Shown here one piece after another: positions 1 through 8,365 of a DNA stretch of 20,011 bases. The DNA is taken from assembly GCA_031258995.1 (NCBI GenBank), contig JAIRMB010000024.1:1-20011 (forward strand), written 5' to 3'. Both the position numbers and the translations under genes were made by a program. The number at the start of each line of letters is the position of its first letter. Position 1 is the first letter of the stretch. The notes under the pieces were generated by a model that had not been told where the DNA came from, did not search any database, and saw only the letters and a list, made by a program, of their open reading frames with translations. The DNA is from Puniceicoccales bacterium. Lineage in GTDB: Bacteria > Verrucomicrobiota > Verrucomicrobiia > Opitutales > JAIRLM01.

Positions 1-40
1 CTTTTTCCTGTTTACAAAGATGGAAGTCCTGGCAACATAA
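1..40 (+). CDS. Possible 3' end of an upstream gene (partial)
   Basis: Reading from base 2 gives FFLFTKMEVLAT followed by TAA at 38-40, four bases before the first possible start of the next gene. The tight spacing would suit an operon partner of the pilus-like genes that follow. Twelve residues are too few to identify a family. The frame of the next gene is also open back to the window edge, so this tail may be spurious. Confidence 0.2.
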   Translation, partial: FFLFTKMEVLAT

Positions 41-44
41 CACC

Positions 45-1724
45 GTGCTGGGGGTTGGCGATGGAGAGAGCGGTTTTTCTCTGCGCGTGCGTAGGCCCAA
101 AATGGGGCCACAGCGTGCGGTTGCAATCGCACCGGACGAACTCACCGCCGTCGATGCCGTCCGCAGACCTAATAGTTTTTCAATAAAGGGCATCTATCGG
201 GTCCCGCTAGATCCGCGGTTGGATGAGATTCATTGGCGGGAATCCCTCGAAAAAGCGCTAGCTGCCATGCCGTCCTGTTTTCGCCGCTTTCCCTGCACGG
301 TCGTTCTGCCTCATAGCGAGCCGCTTCTAAAATGGATAGAAATACCTGCCGTCGAGCGACATTTGCTCCGCGACACGCTTGCCGAGGCCATGGAGATCGA
401 TCTCCCCATTCAGGAGCAGGATTTTGCGTGGGAATTCCTAGGAGCTCAGGAAGAAGAAGGTAAGCTGGGCGGCTATGTTTTCGCTGAGCGGCGGGCAAAA
501 ATTTTGCCCATCTTTGATTTGATGGCCTCCGAATGCACCTATCCGGACGGAGCCCTGTTGCCCCTGATGGCGGACTTTGCCGAAATGGAGCGGCGGGCGG
601 AGGGCGGCGCGGTAGAACTACAGCTCTGCATCGGAGAGAATTGCACTTCTATCGGCTTTATCGGCGGAAGTAGACCCTATTTGCGTTACCTTTCCTACGG
701 CTGGGATCGACTTCTCGGCGGGACGGGACCGGAAGGGAAGGGCATGGGCTGGTCCACGTTCTACGATGCCCTAGATGGCTGGCTGCTCGGAAAAAGAATG
801 GCCGAGGCCGAGCAAAAAGAGGTGGAGGGGCGGCTAGGAGCCTTTCTCGATCAGCTGGTGCAGGAAGTTACCCAAACCGAACTGCAGTACGTGCATAATT
901 TTGCCGGACGGCACGCGGAGGCGGTCCGCCTGTTTTCGGCGATGGCACACTCCGATCGGCTTGGAAAATTGCTCGGTGAGCGGCTCAAGGCGGAAGTTTT
1001 TCTTTGGGACCGGAGCGTTCTTTCCCTGCCCCCCCTCTCCCAAAAGGCGGCGGACTGTGTGGATGACCTGACCTGGATGCGACTGCTGTGGGCCTGCGGC
1101 GGGCCCATGCGCAGCTCGACGGAACGATCCCCCTTTCTCCCTGAATATGTTCGGGAAAAACGCCTTCGGGAGACAGTGCTGCGGAAGACCACGGCCGTGC
1201 TGGCCACGTTGGCCGTCGTTCTAGGATTGGGGGCGGTCTGGCAGCACGTCAACGTTCTGCTCCTGCACGACGAAATTAAACGTAGTACCTGGCAACGGTC
1301 CCATGAAAGAGATCTCTACGAAAAACTGCACGAGGCAGATTTACAGCTGGAGGAGCTAAAAAATTGCTTTCTGGCCGTTGACACCATTCAGCAGCGGCAG
1401 GAGGATTGGCTGCGGCTCTTTTCGGAACTGGAAACGGCCCTGCATAATGTGAAGGACGCTTGGCTGAATGGATTCCGCGTCATAAGTACGCGAGAATCGG
1501 TCATGGAGCGGGACCCATCCGTTGTCCACATATCTGGCTATCTGCTCATTCGGGGGACCCACGACCTTTCTGCCGCAGGCCAGGCGGATCGCATGAATAC
1601 GCTCGTACGAAATTTAAAAAATTGCCCGTCCGTCGCCGAACTGTCCGATATACTCTTCCCTCCGCAACAGGGGCAGCTACAGCCGTTCCAATGTCGATTA
1701 ACACTAACCCATGGGAGGCTCTAA
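45..1724 (+). CDS. PilM/PilN- or GspL-like inner-membrane assembly protein
   Basis: About 559 residues. Residues 20-370 resemble the actin-like cytoplasmic domain of PilM/GspL: an IAPDE opening, the phrase WIEIPAVERHLL, then EAMEIDLPIQEQDFAWEFLG, which matches the PilM pattern of an E..IP.P..... W block. A single membrane segment lies at about 381-401 (TTAVLATLAVVLGLGAVW), followed by a charged coiled coil (about 405-445). The C-terminal domain (WLNGFRVIS, VHISGYLLI) looks like the ferredoxin-like fold of PilN. In type IV pilus and type II secretion systems these proteins form the inner-membrane platform; here both halves seem joined in one chain, as in GspL. I see no clear ATP-binding motif. 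The GTG at 45 follows the preceding stop by 4 bp; ATG at 102 (MGPQRAVAIAPDE) is an equally good start, and the frame is open to the window edge. The next gene starts 6 bp downstream. Confidence 0.65.
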   Translation: MLGVGDGESGFSLRVRRPKMGPQRAVAIAPDELTAVDAVRRPNSFSIKGIYRVPLDPRLDEIHWRESLEKALAAMPSCFRRFPCTVVLPHSEPLLKWIEIPAVERHLLRDTLAEAMEIDLPIQEQDFAWEFLGAQEEEGKLGGYVFAERRAKILPIFDLMASECTYPDGALLPLMADFAEMERRAEGGAVELQLCIGENCTSIGFIGGSRPYLRYLSYGWDRLLGGTGPEGKGMGWSTFYDALDGWLLGKRMAEAEQKEVEGRLGAFLDQLVQEVTQTELQYVHNFAGRHAEAVRLFSAMAHSDRLGKLLGERLKAEVFLWDRSVLSLPPLSQKAADCVDDLTWMRLLWACGGPMRSSTERSPFLPEYVREKRLRETVLRKTTAVLATLAVVLGLGAVWQHVNVLLLHDEIKRSTWQRSHERDLYEKLHEADLQLEELKNCFLAVDTIQQRQEDWLRLFSELETALHNVKDAWLNGFRVISTRESVMERDPSVVHISGYLLIRGTHDLSAAGQADRMNTLVRNLKNCPSVAELSDILFPPQQGQLQPFQCRLTLTHGRL

Positions 1725-1730
1725 AAAGCC

Positions 1731-2696
1731 ATGGCTGGGAACTGGAAAAAGCGGCACGGATTGGCGATTGTTGCTGCGGGCCTGCTACTTCTGTCCGTAT
1801 GCCTGGCCCGTGACATTTCCCATGGAAATCGAAAAATCCTAAAACAGAGAGATAAAGTACGGCAGGAACTTATTCTACTACGCAAGGAAAACGCGGGAAG
1901 AAGCATCGCCGATTTGCCGGCTCTGCGAGCCTACCTGCGCGAATGCGCTGAAGAATTCCAGGCGGTCGTGGCCAAGCGGGGCATTGCCCCTTTCGAGACT
2001 CCTGACCCGGAGCGTATCGACCGGGAGCAGTTCCTAGCCGGCGTGTCCACCGTTAGCGGGCAGTTGAGAGACCTGGCCCGGGAGCGAAATGTGGTTCTGC
2101 GAGGGGAGGGTTATTTTGGCTTTTCCGACGTGCTCCATCGGGAACGCATGTCCGATGAGCTGATTCGCATTGGCAATCAGGAATTTGCGGAGATTACCGT
2201 GCTGCTGCGAACACTTTTTCAGTCTTCCGCGGGCGATTTGTATTTTATTGGAGTAGAACGAGAAAGCGTTCTGCCGGGCGATTTAAGTTCTTGCCCCAAT
2301 GATTTTTTTGACGCCCGGCCGGTTCCGACCGTACGGCCCATCCTGGGCCGCGAGACCCACCTCTTTCGATTCCGATTCCGGTGCGGTACGGGAACATTTC
2401 GCAGATTCATGAATGCGTTGGAGGAGTGCGTGATGCCGGTCATCCCCCACTCGATTCTTGTTACAGTCCCTTCCCAGAGCAGGGAGGACAGTGTAAAAAA
2501 TCAATGGCTGGTCGTCGATCCGCAGCCGGCAGAATTTTCCCTAGTCCTTGAATGGGTTTCGCTGCCATCGGCGTCTACCTTTGCGCCCAAGGAGGACCCG
2601 GTGGCGACGGGGGGCAATGAAAACAAAAAGGCAGCCCCCAATGAAAAAAAGGGAGTGCCCCAAAAGCGAAATTTGTGGAGGAAATTGTGGCAATAG
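1731..2696 (+). CDS. Amuc_1100-like pilus-associated membrane protein
   Basis: 321 residues, close to the roughly 317 of Akkermansia Amuc_1100. The layout matches: a short basic N-terminus (MAGNWKKRHG), one membrane segment at 11-27 (LAIVAAGLLLLSVCLA), a charged helical stretch to about residue 90, then an alpha/beta periplasmic part. The latter includes YFGFSDVL and LIRIGNQEFAEITVLLRTLF, a beta strand plus helix (LFRFRFRCGTGTFRRFMNAL), a late strand FSLVLEWV and a disordered Lys/Pro-rich tail. This order parallels Amuc_1100, whose own exact role is unsettled but whose gene lies among pilus-like genes. GGGAGG at 1713-1718 lies 12 bases before the ATG. The gene follows the PilM-like gene by 6 bp and overlaps the next by 10 bp, so co-translation is likely. 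The family call rests on remembered layout and short matches, not an alignment. Confidence 0.6.
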   Translation: MAGNWKKRHGLAIVAAGLLLLSVCLARDISHGNRKILKQRDKVRQELILLRKENAGRSIADLPALRAYLRECAEEFQAVVAKRGIAPFETPDPERIDREQFLAGVSTVSGQLRDLARERNVVLRGEGYFGFSDVLHRERMSDELIRIGNQEFAEITVLLRTLFQSSAGDLYFIGVERESVLPGDLSSCPNDFFDARPVPTVRPILGRETHLFRFRFRCGTGTFRRFMNALEECVMPVIPHSILVTVPSQSREDSVKNQWLVVDPQPAEFSLVLEWVSLPSASTFAPKEDPVATGGNENKKAAPNEKKGVPQKRNLWRKLWQ

Positions 2697-3514
2697 GGCA
2701 CGGAAAGCTGTTGCGCGCGGCGCTGGTAATTGTCTGCGCTGCTGTGCTCTTTTCCGCCTACGGGCGAATCCGAGATTGGCGACGGGCCCCCCAACCGGCG
2801 GCAATACCGGAAACCCAAGCGCCGCTGTCCATGCCTAGGGCAACGGAGGAAATCCACGGTTTGCCCAATTACGATTGGCGAGCGCCGCAGGCACAGGACC
2901 CCGATGGATCCTGGACCTATGAGCTGTTCACGCCGCCGGCCGTCGAACTGCGAAATGGCCGCTTCCGGGTCATAGATTCGGCGGCCGCCGCTTTTCAGCT
3001 ATTGCGGCTGGAAGAAATCCCTTACCGGCTCCGGTTGGAGGGGTTTGTACGAAAAACGGACGGCTCTGTGGGCCTTTTTGTGCGGGACGTTGAGACGGGC
3101 CAGTTGGAGCTGGTGTCGGAAGGGGCTGCTTCGAGAAAAGGAAATTTTTTTGTCGAGCGCTGCGACTTTCGAACGAATCCGGAAAAAACTATTCGGGTAG
3201 CGCTGCTGCGCGACGGGCGGGATGGCCGCACCAGGCATCTACTGCTGGGCAGTCCTGGCCCGGTCGAAAAATTCCACATTGAAGTTCTTTCGGACCGGCA
3301 TGGCCTACGAGAACGCCATTGCCTCCGCAACCTTGGCGAAAAAATAGTCCACGGCGACAGATCCTACGAATTGGTTGGCGCCGAGGCGGCCGCCAACACC
3401 GTCCGTCTGTCCCCCACCGATTTTCCGGAACGGGCCTTTTCCCTGCAGCTATCCGCCGGCGAAACGGTCGAAGGAGAGGACCCGGCGGCCATCTGCTCTC
3501 TGGGCGGACTCTGA
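2687..3514 (+). CDS. Membrane-anchored periplasmic protein of the pilus-like operon
   Basis: About 275 residues. The start is GTG at 2687: GGAGG at 2677-2681 sits five bases upstream, and the gene overlaps the previous stop by 10 bp; a GTG at 2675 in frame would contain that ribosome-binding site. One membrane segment is near the N-terminus (LLRAALVIVCAAVLFSAYG), then a proline-rich linker. The rest is a beta-rich exported domain with phrases such as GSWTYELFTPPAVEL, YRLRLEGFV and VGLFVRDVETGQLELV. I do not recognise a named family; by position it could correspond to Amuc_1099 or to a PilP-like connector between inner-membrane platform and secretin, which is inference only. It is the last gene of the set; a convergent glycosyltransferase ends 22 bp further on, and no secretin gene follows. 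Confidence 0.6.
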   Translation: MAIGHGKLLRAALVIVCAAVLFSAYGRIRDWRRAPQPAAIPETQAPLSMPRATEEIHGLPNYDWRAPQAQDPDGSWTYELFTPPAVELRNGRFRVIDSAAAAFQLLRLEEIPYRLRLEGFVRKTDGSVGLFVRDVETGQLELVSEGAASRKGNFFVERCDFRTNPEKTIRVALLRDGRDGRTRHLLLGSPGPVEKFHIEVLSDRHGLRERHCLRNLGEKIVHGDRSYELVGAEAAANTVRLSPTDFPERAFSLQLSAGETVEGEDPAAICSLGGL

Positions 3515-3536
3515 CGGGCAGGAATTTTGTCCACTG

Positions 3537-5033
3537 TCAGGCATTCCGTAAAGATTGTTGGTCCTCCGCGGCATCTTTAGCGCAAAGTTCGCGCACCGCC
3601 TCCTTGCCCCGGAAGATCGCATCAAAAACGGCCTCGTATTTTCCGAAAATTGCCTGCTCGGAGAAATTTTCCCGCACGTCCCAACGGGCCTCGGCACCGA
3701 GCGCCTTTCGCTTTTCATCGTTCTGCAGCAGATCGATGGCCGCAGCAGCCAACCCGTCGGCGTCACCCTGCGGTACCTGAATGCATCCGCGGCACAGGGT
3801 TTCCAGATAGGGCATTGCCGTACTCACTACCGGCAGCCCGAAGGTCTTGGCTTCCTGGATGCCCATGGGAAAGCCCTCCAAGCTGGACGTGCAAAGGAGC
3901 AGCGCGCCGGAGGAGTAGTAGGGGGCCAAATCCTTCTGGAAGCCGACGACATCAACGGCATGGCCAATTCCTAGCCGTTCAATGAGCTTTTTGCACTGTA
4001 AATAGCATTTGCTGTAGTGCCCCGTGTTATCTCCCAGCATGATAAGCCGCGCGTCTGGAACATTTTTTAAAATCTTCGCAAATGCCCGCAGGGCCAATTC
4101 CGGCCGCTTTGGGCCGCTATCCCAGCGGCCCACCCAGAGAATTTTTTTACCGTCCAACGGCGCCGGCGGCACAGCTTCAACGGGAAAAGTCGGCGGATTC
4201 GGCAGATAGATGGAATTCGCAACGCCCTTTTCTCGCCATTGTCGCAATTCCGCACGAGAAAGGCAGCTCATTCCATCGCAGGCCGAATAGAGCGGACCGA
4301 GATGAGAAAATTTTTCCGATAGATTGACAAAAGGATGCAGGTAGGAATGATTCGAATGCTCCTGCAGCAAAACGCGCACGGCGAGCAATTTTAGTAAAAT
4401 TGCGGTCTGAAAATTTTCACTCAACCAATGTTCCGGGCAGATCATTAAATCCTGTGGATATTCCCGCATTGTCGATTCCCAATTAATCGGTTCCTCCACA
4501 GGAACCACTTCTACGGCTTGACGGAGAGGGTAATCGATATTAGCCGCCTGAGATTTATTTAAAAAAACAGTAATATGGTAATTGGATTTTTCGGCGAAAT
4601 GATTGGCCAACAGCTGCATGACGCGTTCGGCGCCGCCGGCTGTCATGCACCCTATGCGAACGCCTATGCGGATCGGCTGTCCTTTCGTTAGCGGCTCCGG
4701 CTCTGGAAATTTCAAGTAAGGCGCCGCTCGGCAGAACCACTTCCATTTTTTTCGGACCAGCGGCGCCAGGGCGCCGTAGCGCCCGTCGGCCGGAAGGCCA
4801 TCCAAGCACGCCTGCAGAACGGCCGCGCCCTCCTCCGGCGGCCTAGAAAATAGGTTCCCCGGAAGTTTTGGAATAGATTTTCCACCCAGCATTTTAAAGT
4901 AGATTCGCCCGCGATTTCGCAGCGCTTTGCCCGCCGCCGTCGGCCGTTCCGTTTTCGCGGGTGCCGAATCGGAGGGCAAAACTTGAGCCATTGGTACGGG
5001 AGAAATGTGCACACAGCCGCTAACTTTTTCCAT
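3537..5033 (-). CDS. Glycosyltransferase, GT4 family
   Basis: 498 residues. The N-terminal ~118 residues are not recognisable. From residue 121 comes a GT-B fold: IRIGVRIGCMTAGGAERVMQ, with the glycine-rich GGAERV at 133-138 typical of the acceptor domain in GT4 enzymes. The second Rossmann domain begins with KKILWVGRWDSGPKRPELAL (about 297-315) and continues with DARLIMLGD. The nucleotide-sugar site is SSLEGFPMGIQEAKTFGLPV (383-402), which holds the retaining-enzyme E(x7)E motif as E386 and E394. Such enzymes transfer sugars to lipopolysaccharide, exopolysaccharide or proteins; the substrate cannot be read from sequence. No membrane segment is seen, so it is probably cytosolic or peripheral. 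It lies 55 bp downstream of the hydrogenase gene on the same strand but has no evident functional link to it. Confidence 0.85.
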   Translation of the reverse strand: MEKVSGCVHISPVPMAQVLPSDSAPAKTERPTAAGKALRNRGRIYFKMLGGKSIPKLPGNLFSRPPEEGAAVLQACLDGLPADGRYGALAPLVRKKWKWFCRAAPYLKFPEPEPLTKGQPIRIGVRIGCMTAGGAERVMQLLANHFAEKSNYHITVFLNKSQAANIDYPLRQAVEVVPVEEPINWESTMREYPQDLMICPEHWLSENFQTAILLKLLAVRVLLQEHSNHSYLHPFVNLSEKFSHLGPLYSACDGMSCLSRAELRQWREKGVANSIYLPNPPTFPVEAVPPAPLDGKKILWVGRWDSGPKRPELALRAFAKILKNVPDARLIMLGDNTGHYSKCYLQCKKLIERLGIGHAVDVVGFQKDLAPYYSSGALLLCTSSLEGFPMGIQEAKTFGLPVVSTAMPYLETLCRGCIQVPQGDADGLAAAAIDLLQNDEKRKALGAEARWDVRENFSEQAIFGKYEAVFDAIFRGKEAVRELCAKDAAEDQQSLRNA

Positions 5034-5088
5034 AGCAATCGGATTTTGCCGCTAGGATGGCGCCGGCGCAAAACAAATTGTCATTCGG

Positions 5089-6558
5089 TCACGGAAAATC
5101 TTTGTCCTGCCCATCGGCGATGGAGCTGCCCTGGGCCGAATGGGCCGTGACCTGCTTTTGCGCCTTCGGGAGAGAAAAAAGCGTCGCTCCACCGCCGATG
5201 CAGCCGCCTTCGCAGGCCATCACTTCGATTAAATTCCCCTCCTCGCAGGTCCCTTCCATGCCGTAGCGGCGCAATCGTTTAACAGTTTCTTTTGTTAGTC
5301 CGTTAATCACCATCACTTTGGTTTCTTCTGCTTTCCCCCTTCGGGCGGCTTGGATAGAACGGGCCACGCCCGCCGACAGGGCAAACTCCCGCGCTTCCTT
5401 AGCAGTGACCGGCTGGATGGGCTCTTCTTCGCAGGCGGCTACGTCAACGGAGCGGGCTCGAAAGAGTGCATCCACCTCCTCAAAATTTAACACGTGTGCA
5501 ACATCCGGATTTTGAAGAACTTCTCGGTATTTGGCGAAGCATGGGCTGAGAAATACAAAAACGGCATTGGGCCGTTCTCGTCGTAGCAGTTTAGCGGTAT
5601 AAAACAGCGGCGTTTCTGCCTTTGAAACGTAGGGATTTATTTCTTTTATATGCTTTGCTCGCAACTCGTTATAGGCGGCACAGCACGATGTGGTCATGAA
5701 GGACTTTCCTCCCGCCAGGTGCTCCTCGTAGTCTTTTGCCTCGGTCCGGATGGTTTCCTCCGCGCCGCGAGCCACCGCGCAACTGTCGCGAAAGCCGGCC
5801 TTTTTTAGGGCTGCCGTCAGTTTTCCGGTCGGCTCCTGGCTCTGCCCCACCCAGGATGGCGCATAGAGGGCAATTACCGCCTTGCCGGACGCCATGTCGC
5901 GCAGTACGTCCACCAGATGACTTTTGCAGACGATGGCGCCGAAAGGACAGCCGATGCTGCAGCGGCCGCAGGAGATGCAACGGTCGAGGTCGATGGAGCA
6001 GCGGCCGTCCTCATTTTTCCCGATGGCATCCACAGGACAGTTTGCGCCGCAGGGGAGCGCGCTGTGAATGATGGCCCCAAAGGGGCAGGCTCGCAGGCAC
6101 TGATCGCATTTTTTGCATTTTTGTGGATCGATGGCGGGCCGACCGCTCTCTAACGAAATTGCGTCGAACCGGCAGCTTGCCTGACAGTAGTGGGCCGTGC
6201 AGTTGCGGCAGGCGTCCGTTATGCGGTAGCAGTCGGCCGGGCAGCCGTCGCAGGTGCCGGCCAGGACAGTGAGCGGATATTCCTCCTTCCGTTTGCGGGT
6301 CAGGGCCTTTTCGGCGAGAGCGGACAGGTCCCCTACCTCCTCCTCGGCGGGGAAGCCCAGCGCGGCCGCCATGCGCTCTCGCAATTCTCGCAGCAGCCGC
6401 TCGTCCGCAGTTCCACCGCCGGTCAACTCGGCGGCGAGGGCGGCGGGAATCTGCCCGACGGCTTCAGAAAAATTCGGACCATCGAAAGCTCGCACCAACC
6501 GAATTAAAATTTCCCGTCTCCGCCGACGCAATTCCGTCTCACAATCCCTCCGATCCAT
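5089..6558 (-). CDS. [FeFe] hydrogenase, group B-like
   Basis: 489 residues. An N-terminal helical region (1-95) precedes cysteine-rich iron-sulfur segments: GTCDGCPADC at 101-110, a run of CxxC groups at 117-129, and ferredoxin-like blocks CKKCDQCLRACPFGAI (148-163) and CISCGRCSIGCPFGAI (194-209). The H-domain follows. L1 is TTSCCAAY (289-296), L2 is SPCFAK (338-343) and L3 is EVMACEGGCIGGG (445-457). By comparison with clostridial enzymes, C293, C340, C449 and C453 would bind the H-cluster and C292 would relay protons. Phrases such as APSWVGQ, ARGAEETI and VLNFEEVDALF match group B [FeFe] hydrogenases, which make or oxidise hydrogen in anaerobes. The usual proline after TSCC is alanine. No maturase genes (hydE, hydF, hydG) are in the window. 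Cytosolic; no signal peptide. Confidence 0.9.
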   Translation of the reverse strand: MDRRDCETELRRRRREILIRLVRAFDGPNFSEAVGQIPAALAAELTGGGTADERLLRELRERMAAALGFPAEEEVGDLSALAEKALTRKRKEEYPLTVLAGTCDGCPADCYRITDACRNCTAHYCQASCRFDAISLESGRPAIDPQKCKKCDQCLRACPFGAIIHSALPCGANCPVDAIGKNEDGRCSIDLDRCISCGRCSIGCPFGAIVCKSHLVDVLRDMASGKAVIALYAPSWVGQSQEPTGKLTAALKKAGFRDSCAVARGAEETIRTEAKDYEEHLAGGKSFMTTSCCAAYNELRAKHIKEINPYVSKAETPLFYTAKLLRRERPNAVFVFLSPCFAKYREVLQNPDVAHVLNFEEVDALFRARSVDVAACEEEPIQPVTAKEAREFALSAGVARSIQAARRGKAEETKVMVINGLTKETVKRLRRYGMEGTCEEGNLIEVMACEGGCIGGGATLFSLPKAQKQVTAHSAQGSSIADGQDKDFP

Positions 6559-6624
6559 CGCCTTCGAGCGAGCCTAGCGGCGGCGGAAGAAATGGCAAGG
6601 TCTCCTTTGGATACTTTTTCGCTC

Positions 6625-8247
6625 TTATCCTTTAGTGTCCGAGTCGGCCGGTAGCCTGGCAAACGAAGTCCACTTACGAATCACCGCCGTACGGCCTCGT
6701 GCGGACGCCGCCGTAGATTGCCTTTCGGAGCCGCCCACGCAGATAGGCGCCAGAGTTTGCGATTGCCTGTTTTCTGGGGGCAGAAGTTCGATAGCCGCGA
6801 GACGATTTTTTTCATCCAATGCCGCATGGACCGCGCCGACCAAGCCGACACCGGCGAGACTCCACATAAAGGATGCTAGAGCGAAAGAAAGCATCTCCGT
6901 CTCCCGTATGGTGCCGTGCCACGCGTGTGCGCTAAGCCCGGAAAGGGGAATGTTTCTGTGGGCATTTATGGCGTCGATGTCTAGTGCGCAGGCCGCCACA
7001 TAATCTTTTTGAAAAATTGTAACAATTGCTTGCACGAATTGAAATGCGCAGTACTCTGTACTCCGTACCAAGTGGTAGAGAAGTTTCAAAAAAGGGGAAG
7101 TTTTACCTCCCGAAACTGCATTGAGCAGAAGAAAGCGTTGTTTCGCAGTCAGTAGTCGCAGAAAGGCCCATTGCACCGTTTGAAATTGTTCCCTATTGGT
7201 GGGCCATCCGCCCGGGACATGGGCCGCCTCTCGCGATTCGTAGAGACGGGCAATCTCATGTAGCAGGTTTGATTCATTTTTTTCGCTAATGGTGATATCC
7301 GCGACTCCAAAACAATGGTACAGCAGGTACTTCATTTCTCGCCGAATGCCGGGAACTGTATGCTGTATGTCGAAAAAATTGCCGTCGGGCGGCAGAAGAA
7401 AGTCCGCCCATGAGGGGAGAAGTTCTGCCATGCGCTGCCGAAAGGGCACTTCAAAGTTTAAAAAATATTTTTTGTTCGTAAAATAATCGAATAATCGATT
7501 TCGAATGCAACTATTTGCCACAATGGCGCTGCGATAGGCGCGCACGATGGCCAGCAGGATGGCCTGCGCTTCCATGGCCGGCGGCAGAGGATTTACGAAA
7601 TCGTCCCACTCGAAGGGGAGAGCGATGGTCGACAGAAGCTCGCCATCGACGACACAAGCGAGCGGCGGTTTTTGGTACATGCGGTTTTTAAAAAAATAAG
7701 ATCTTAGTTGTTTATTTTTTATTTCTTGTGCGCACATCTCCCCCTTGCACGACAGGAACTTGGACCCAGGAAAATCTGGATCCGGGAAAATCTTTCCATC
7801 TCCATCGAAATCCCACTTGCTTATGATATGCAGCTCGTATTCGCTTTCGGTCCGCGGTTGTGGCGCGTTCTCGTGCGCTACGGCCCGAGTGGCGATTGGC
7901 TCGTTCTTCAAAAACTCCGGCGGAATGATATCTTCCGCGCATTTTCGAAAATTTTCCCGCTGCAGCAGCAATTCGATGGCGAGTCGAATATTCGCCGTCG
8001 GCACAAGAAAGAGGCGAGGGATAAGTGCCTTCGCATGAAATGCGTTGAAAAAAACAAATTTGTTTTCCGGAAATGACAGAAATGCGAAGTAGACGGCCGC
8101 AGAAGTGCGTTTGCCGCCAGCTATACTCGCGCCACTAGGCACTAGAAGTACCGCCGAGTCCGTTACGGCATCCTCAGCTGAGCCAGAGCCGATAGTAAAA
8201 ATGTGGGCAGATGCGGCATGTTTTCGTTGAAATTTATCAATACTCAT
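6625..8247 (-). CDS. Hypothetical protein, 540 residues
   Basis: I do not recognise this protein. It is long and uninterrupted, rich in Phe, Ala and Leu, with an N-terminus (MSIDKFQRKHAASAHIF) that is not a classical signal peptide. A DFDGDGKIFPD segment around residue 170 resembles a DxDxDG calcium loop but lacks the acidic residue at position 12 of that loop. One strongly hydrophobic stretch near residues 450-475 (MLSFALASFMWSLAGVGLVG) could be a membrane segment. The tail is Arg/Ser-rich. Several stretches, notably 7440-7510 and 7680-7725, are clearly more A/T-rich than the flanking genes, which may reflect transfer or relaxed selection. No strong ribosome-binding site precedes the ATG. 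A lineage-specific envelope or secreted protein is possible but unproven. Confidence 0.6.
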   Translation of the reverse strand: MSIDKFQRKHAASAHIFTIGSGSAEDAVTDSAVLLVPSGASIAGGKRTSAAVYFAFLSFPENKFVFFNAFHAKALIPRLFLVPTANIRLAIELLLQRENFRKCAEDIIPPEFLKNEPIATRAVAHENAPQPRTESEYELHIISKWDFDGDGKIFPDPDFPGSKFLSCKGEMCAQEIKNKQLRSYFFKNRMYQKPPLACVVDGELLSTIALPFEWDDFVNPLPPAMEAQAILLAIVRAYRSAIVANSCIRNRLFDYFTNKKYFLNFEVPFRQRMAELLPSWADFLLPPDGNFFDIQHTVPGIRREMKYLLYHCFGVADITISEKNESNLLHEIARLYESREAAHVPGGWPTNREQFQTVQWAFLRLLTAKQRFLLLNAVSGGKTSPFLKLLYHLVRSTEYCAFQFVQAIVTIFQKDYVAACALDIDAINAHRNIPLSGLSAHAWHGTIRETEMLSFALASFMWSLAGVGLVGAVHAALDEKNRLAAIELLPPENRQSQTLAPICVGGSERQSTAASARGRTAVIRKWTSFARLPADSDTKG

Positions 8248-8365
8248 TGCGGGAGAAGTACCTAGTAATCGTAAAAATTTTATTCAACCGCTTTTCTTCA
8301 CAATTTTGGAAAATTTTATACTTCCTCTCTCCGCGGGCGGTCCGGACCTTTAGACGAAGACAAAA
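8248..8365. other. A/T-rich intergenic stretch with a 10-bp palindrome
   Basis: This gap separates two minus-strand genes. Bases 8270-8325 are A/T-rich and probably hold the promoter of the 540-residue protein, but I cannot pick convincing -35 and -10 boxes. GGTCCGGACC at 8339-8348 is a perfect palindrome just after the stop of the peptidase gene; it has no T-tract and is not a convincing terminator. Confidence 0.3.

Noticed and set aside
5055..5070. GCGCCGGCGC palindrome between hydrogenase and glycosyltransferase genes
   Set aside because: Short G/C palindrome without a T-tract or partner; no support for a terminator or operator.
7482..7500. Tandem ATAATCGA repeat
   Set aside because: Only two 8-bp units inside an A/T-rich part of a coding region; probably chance.
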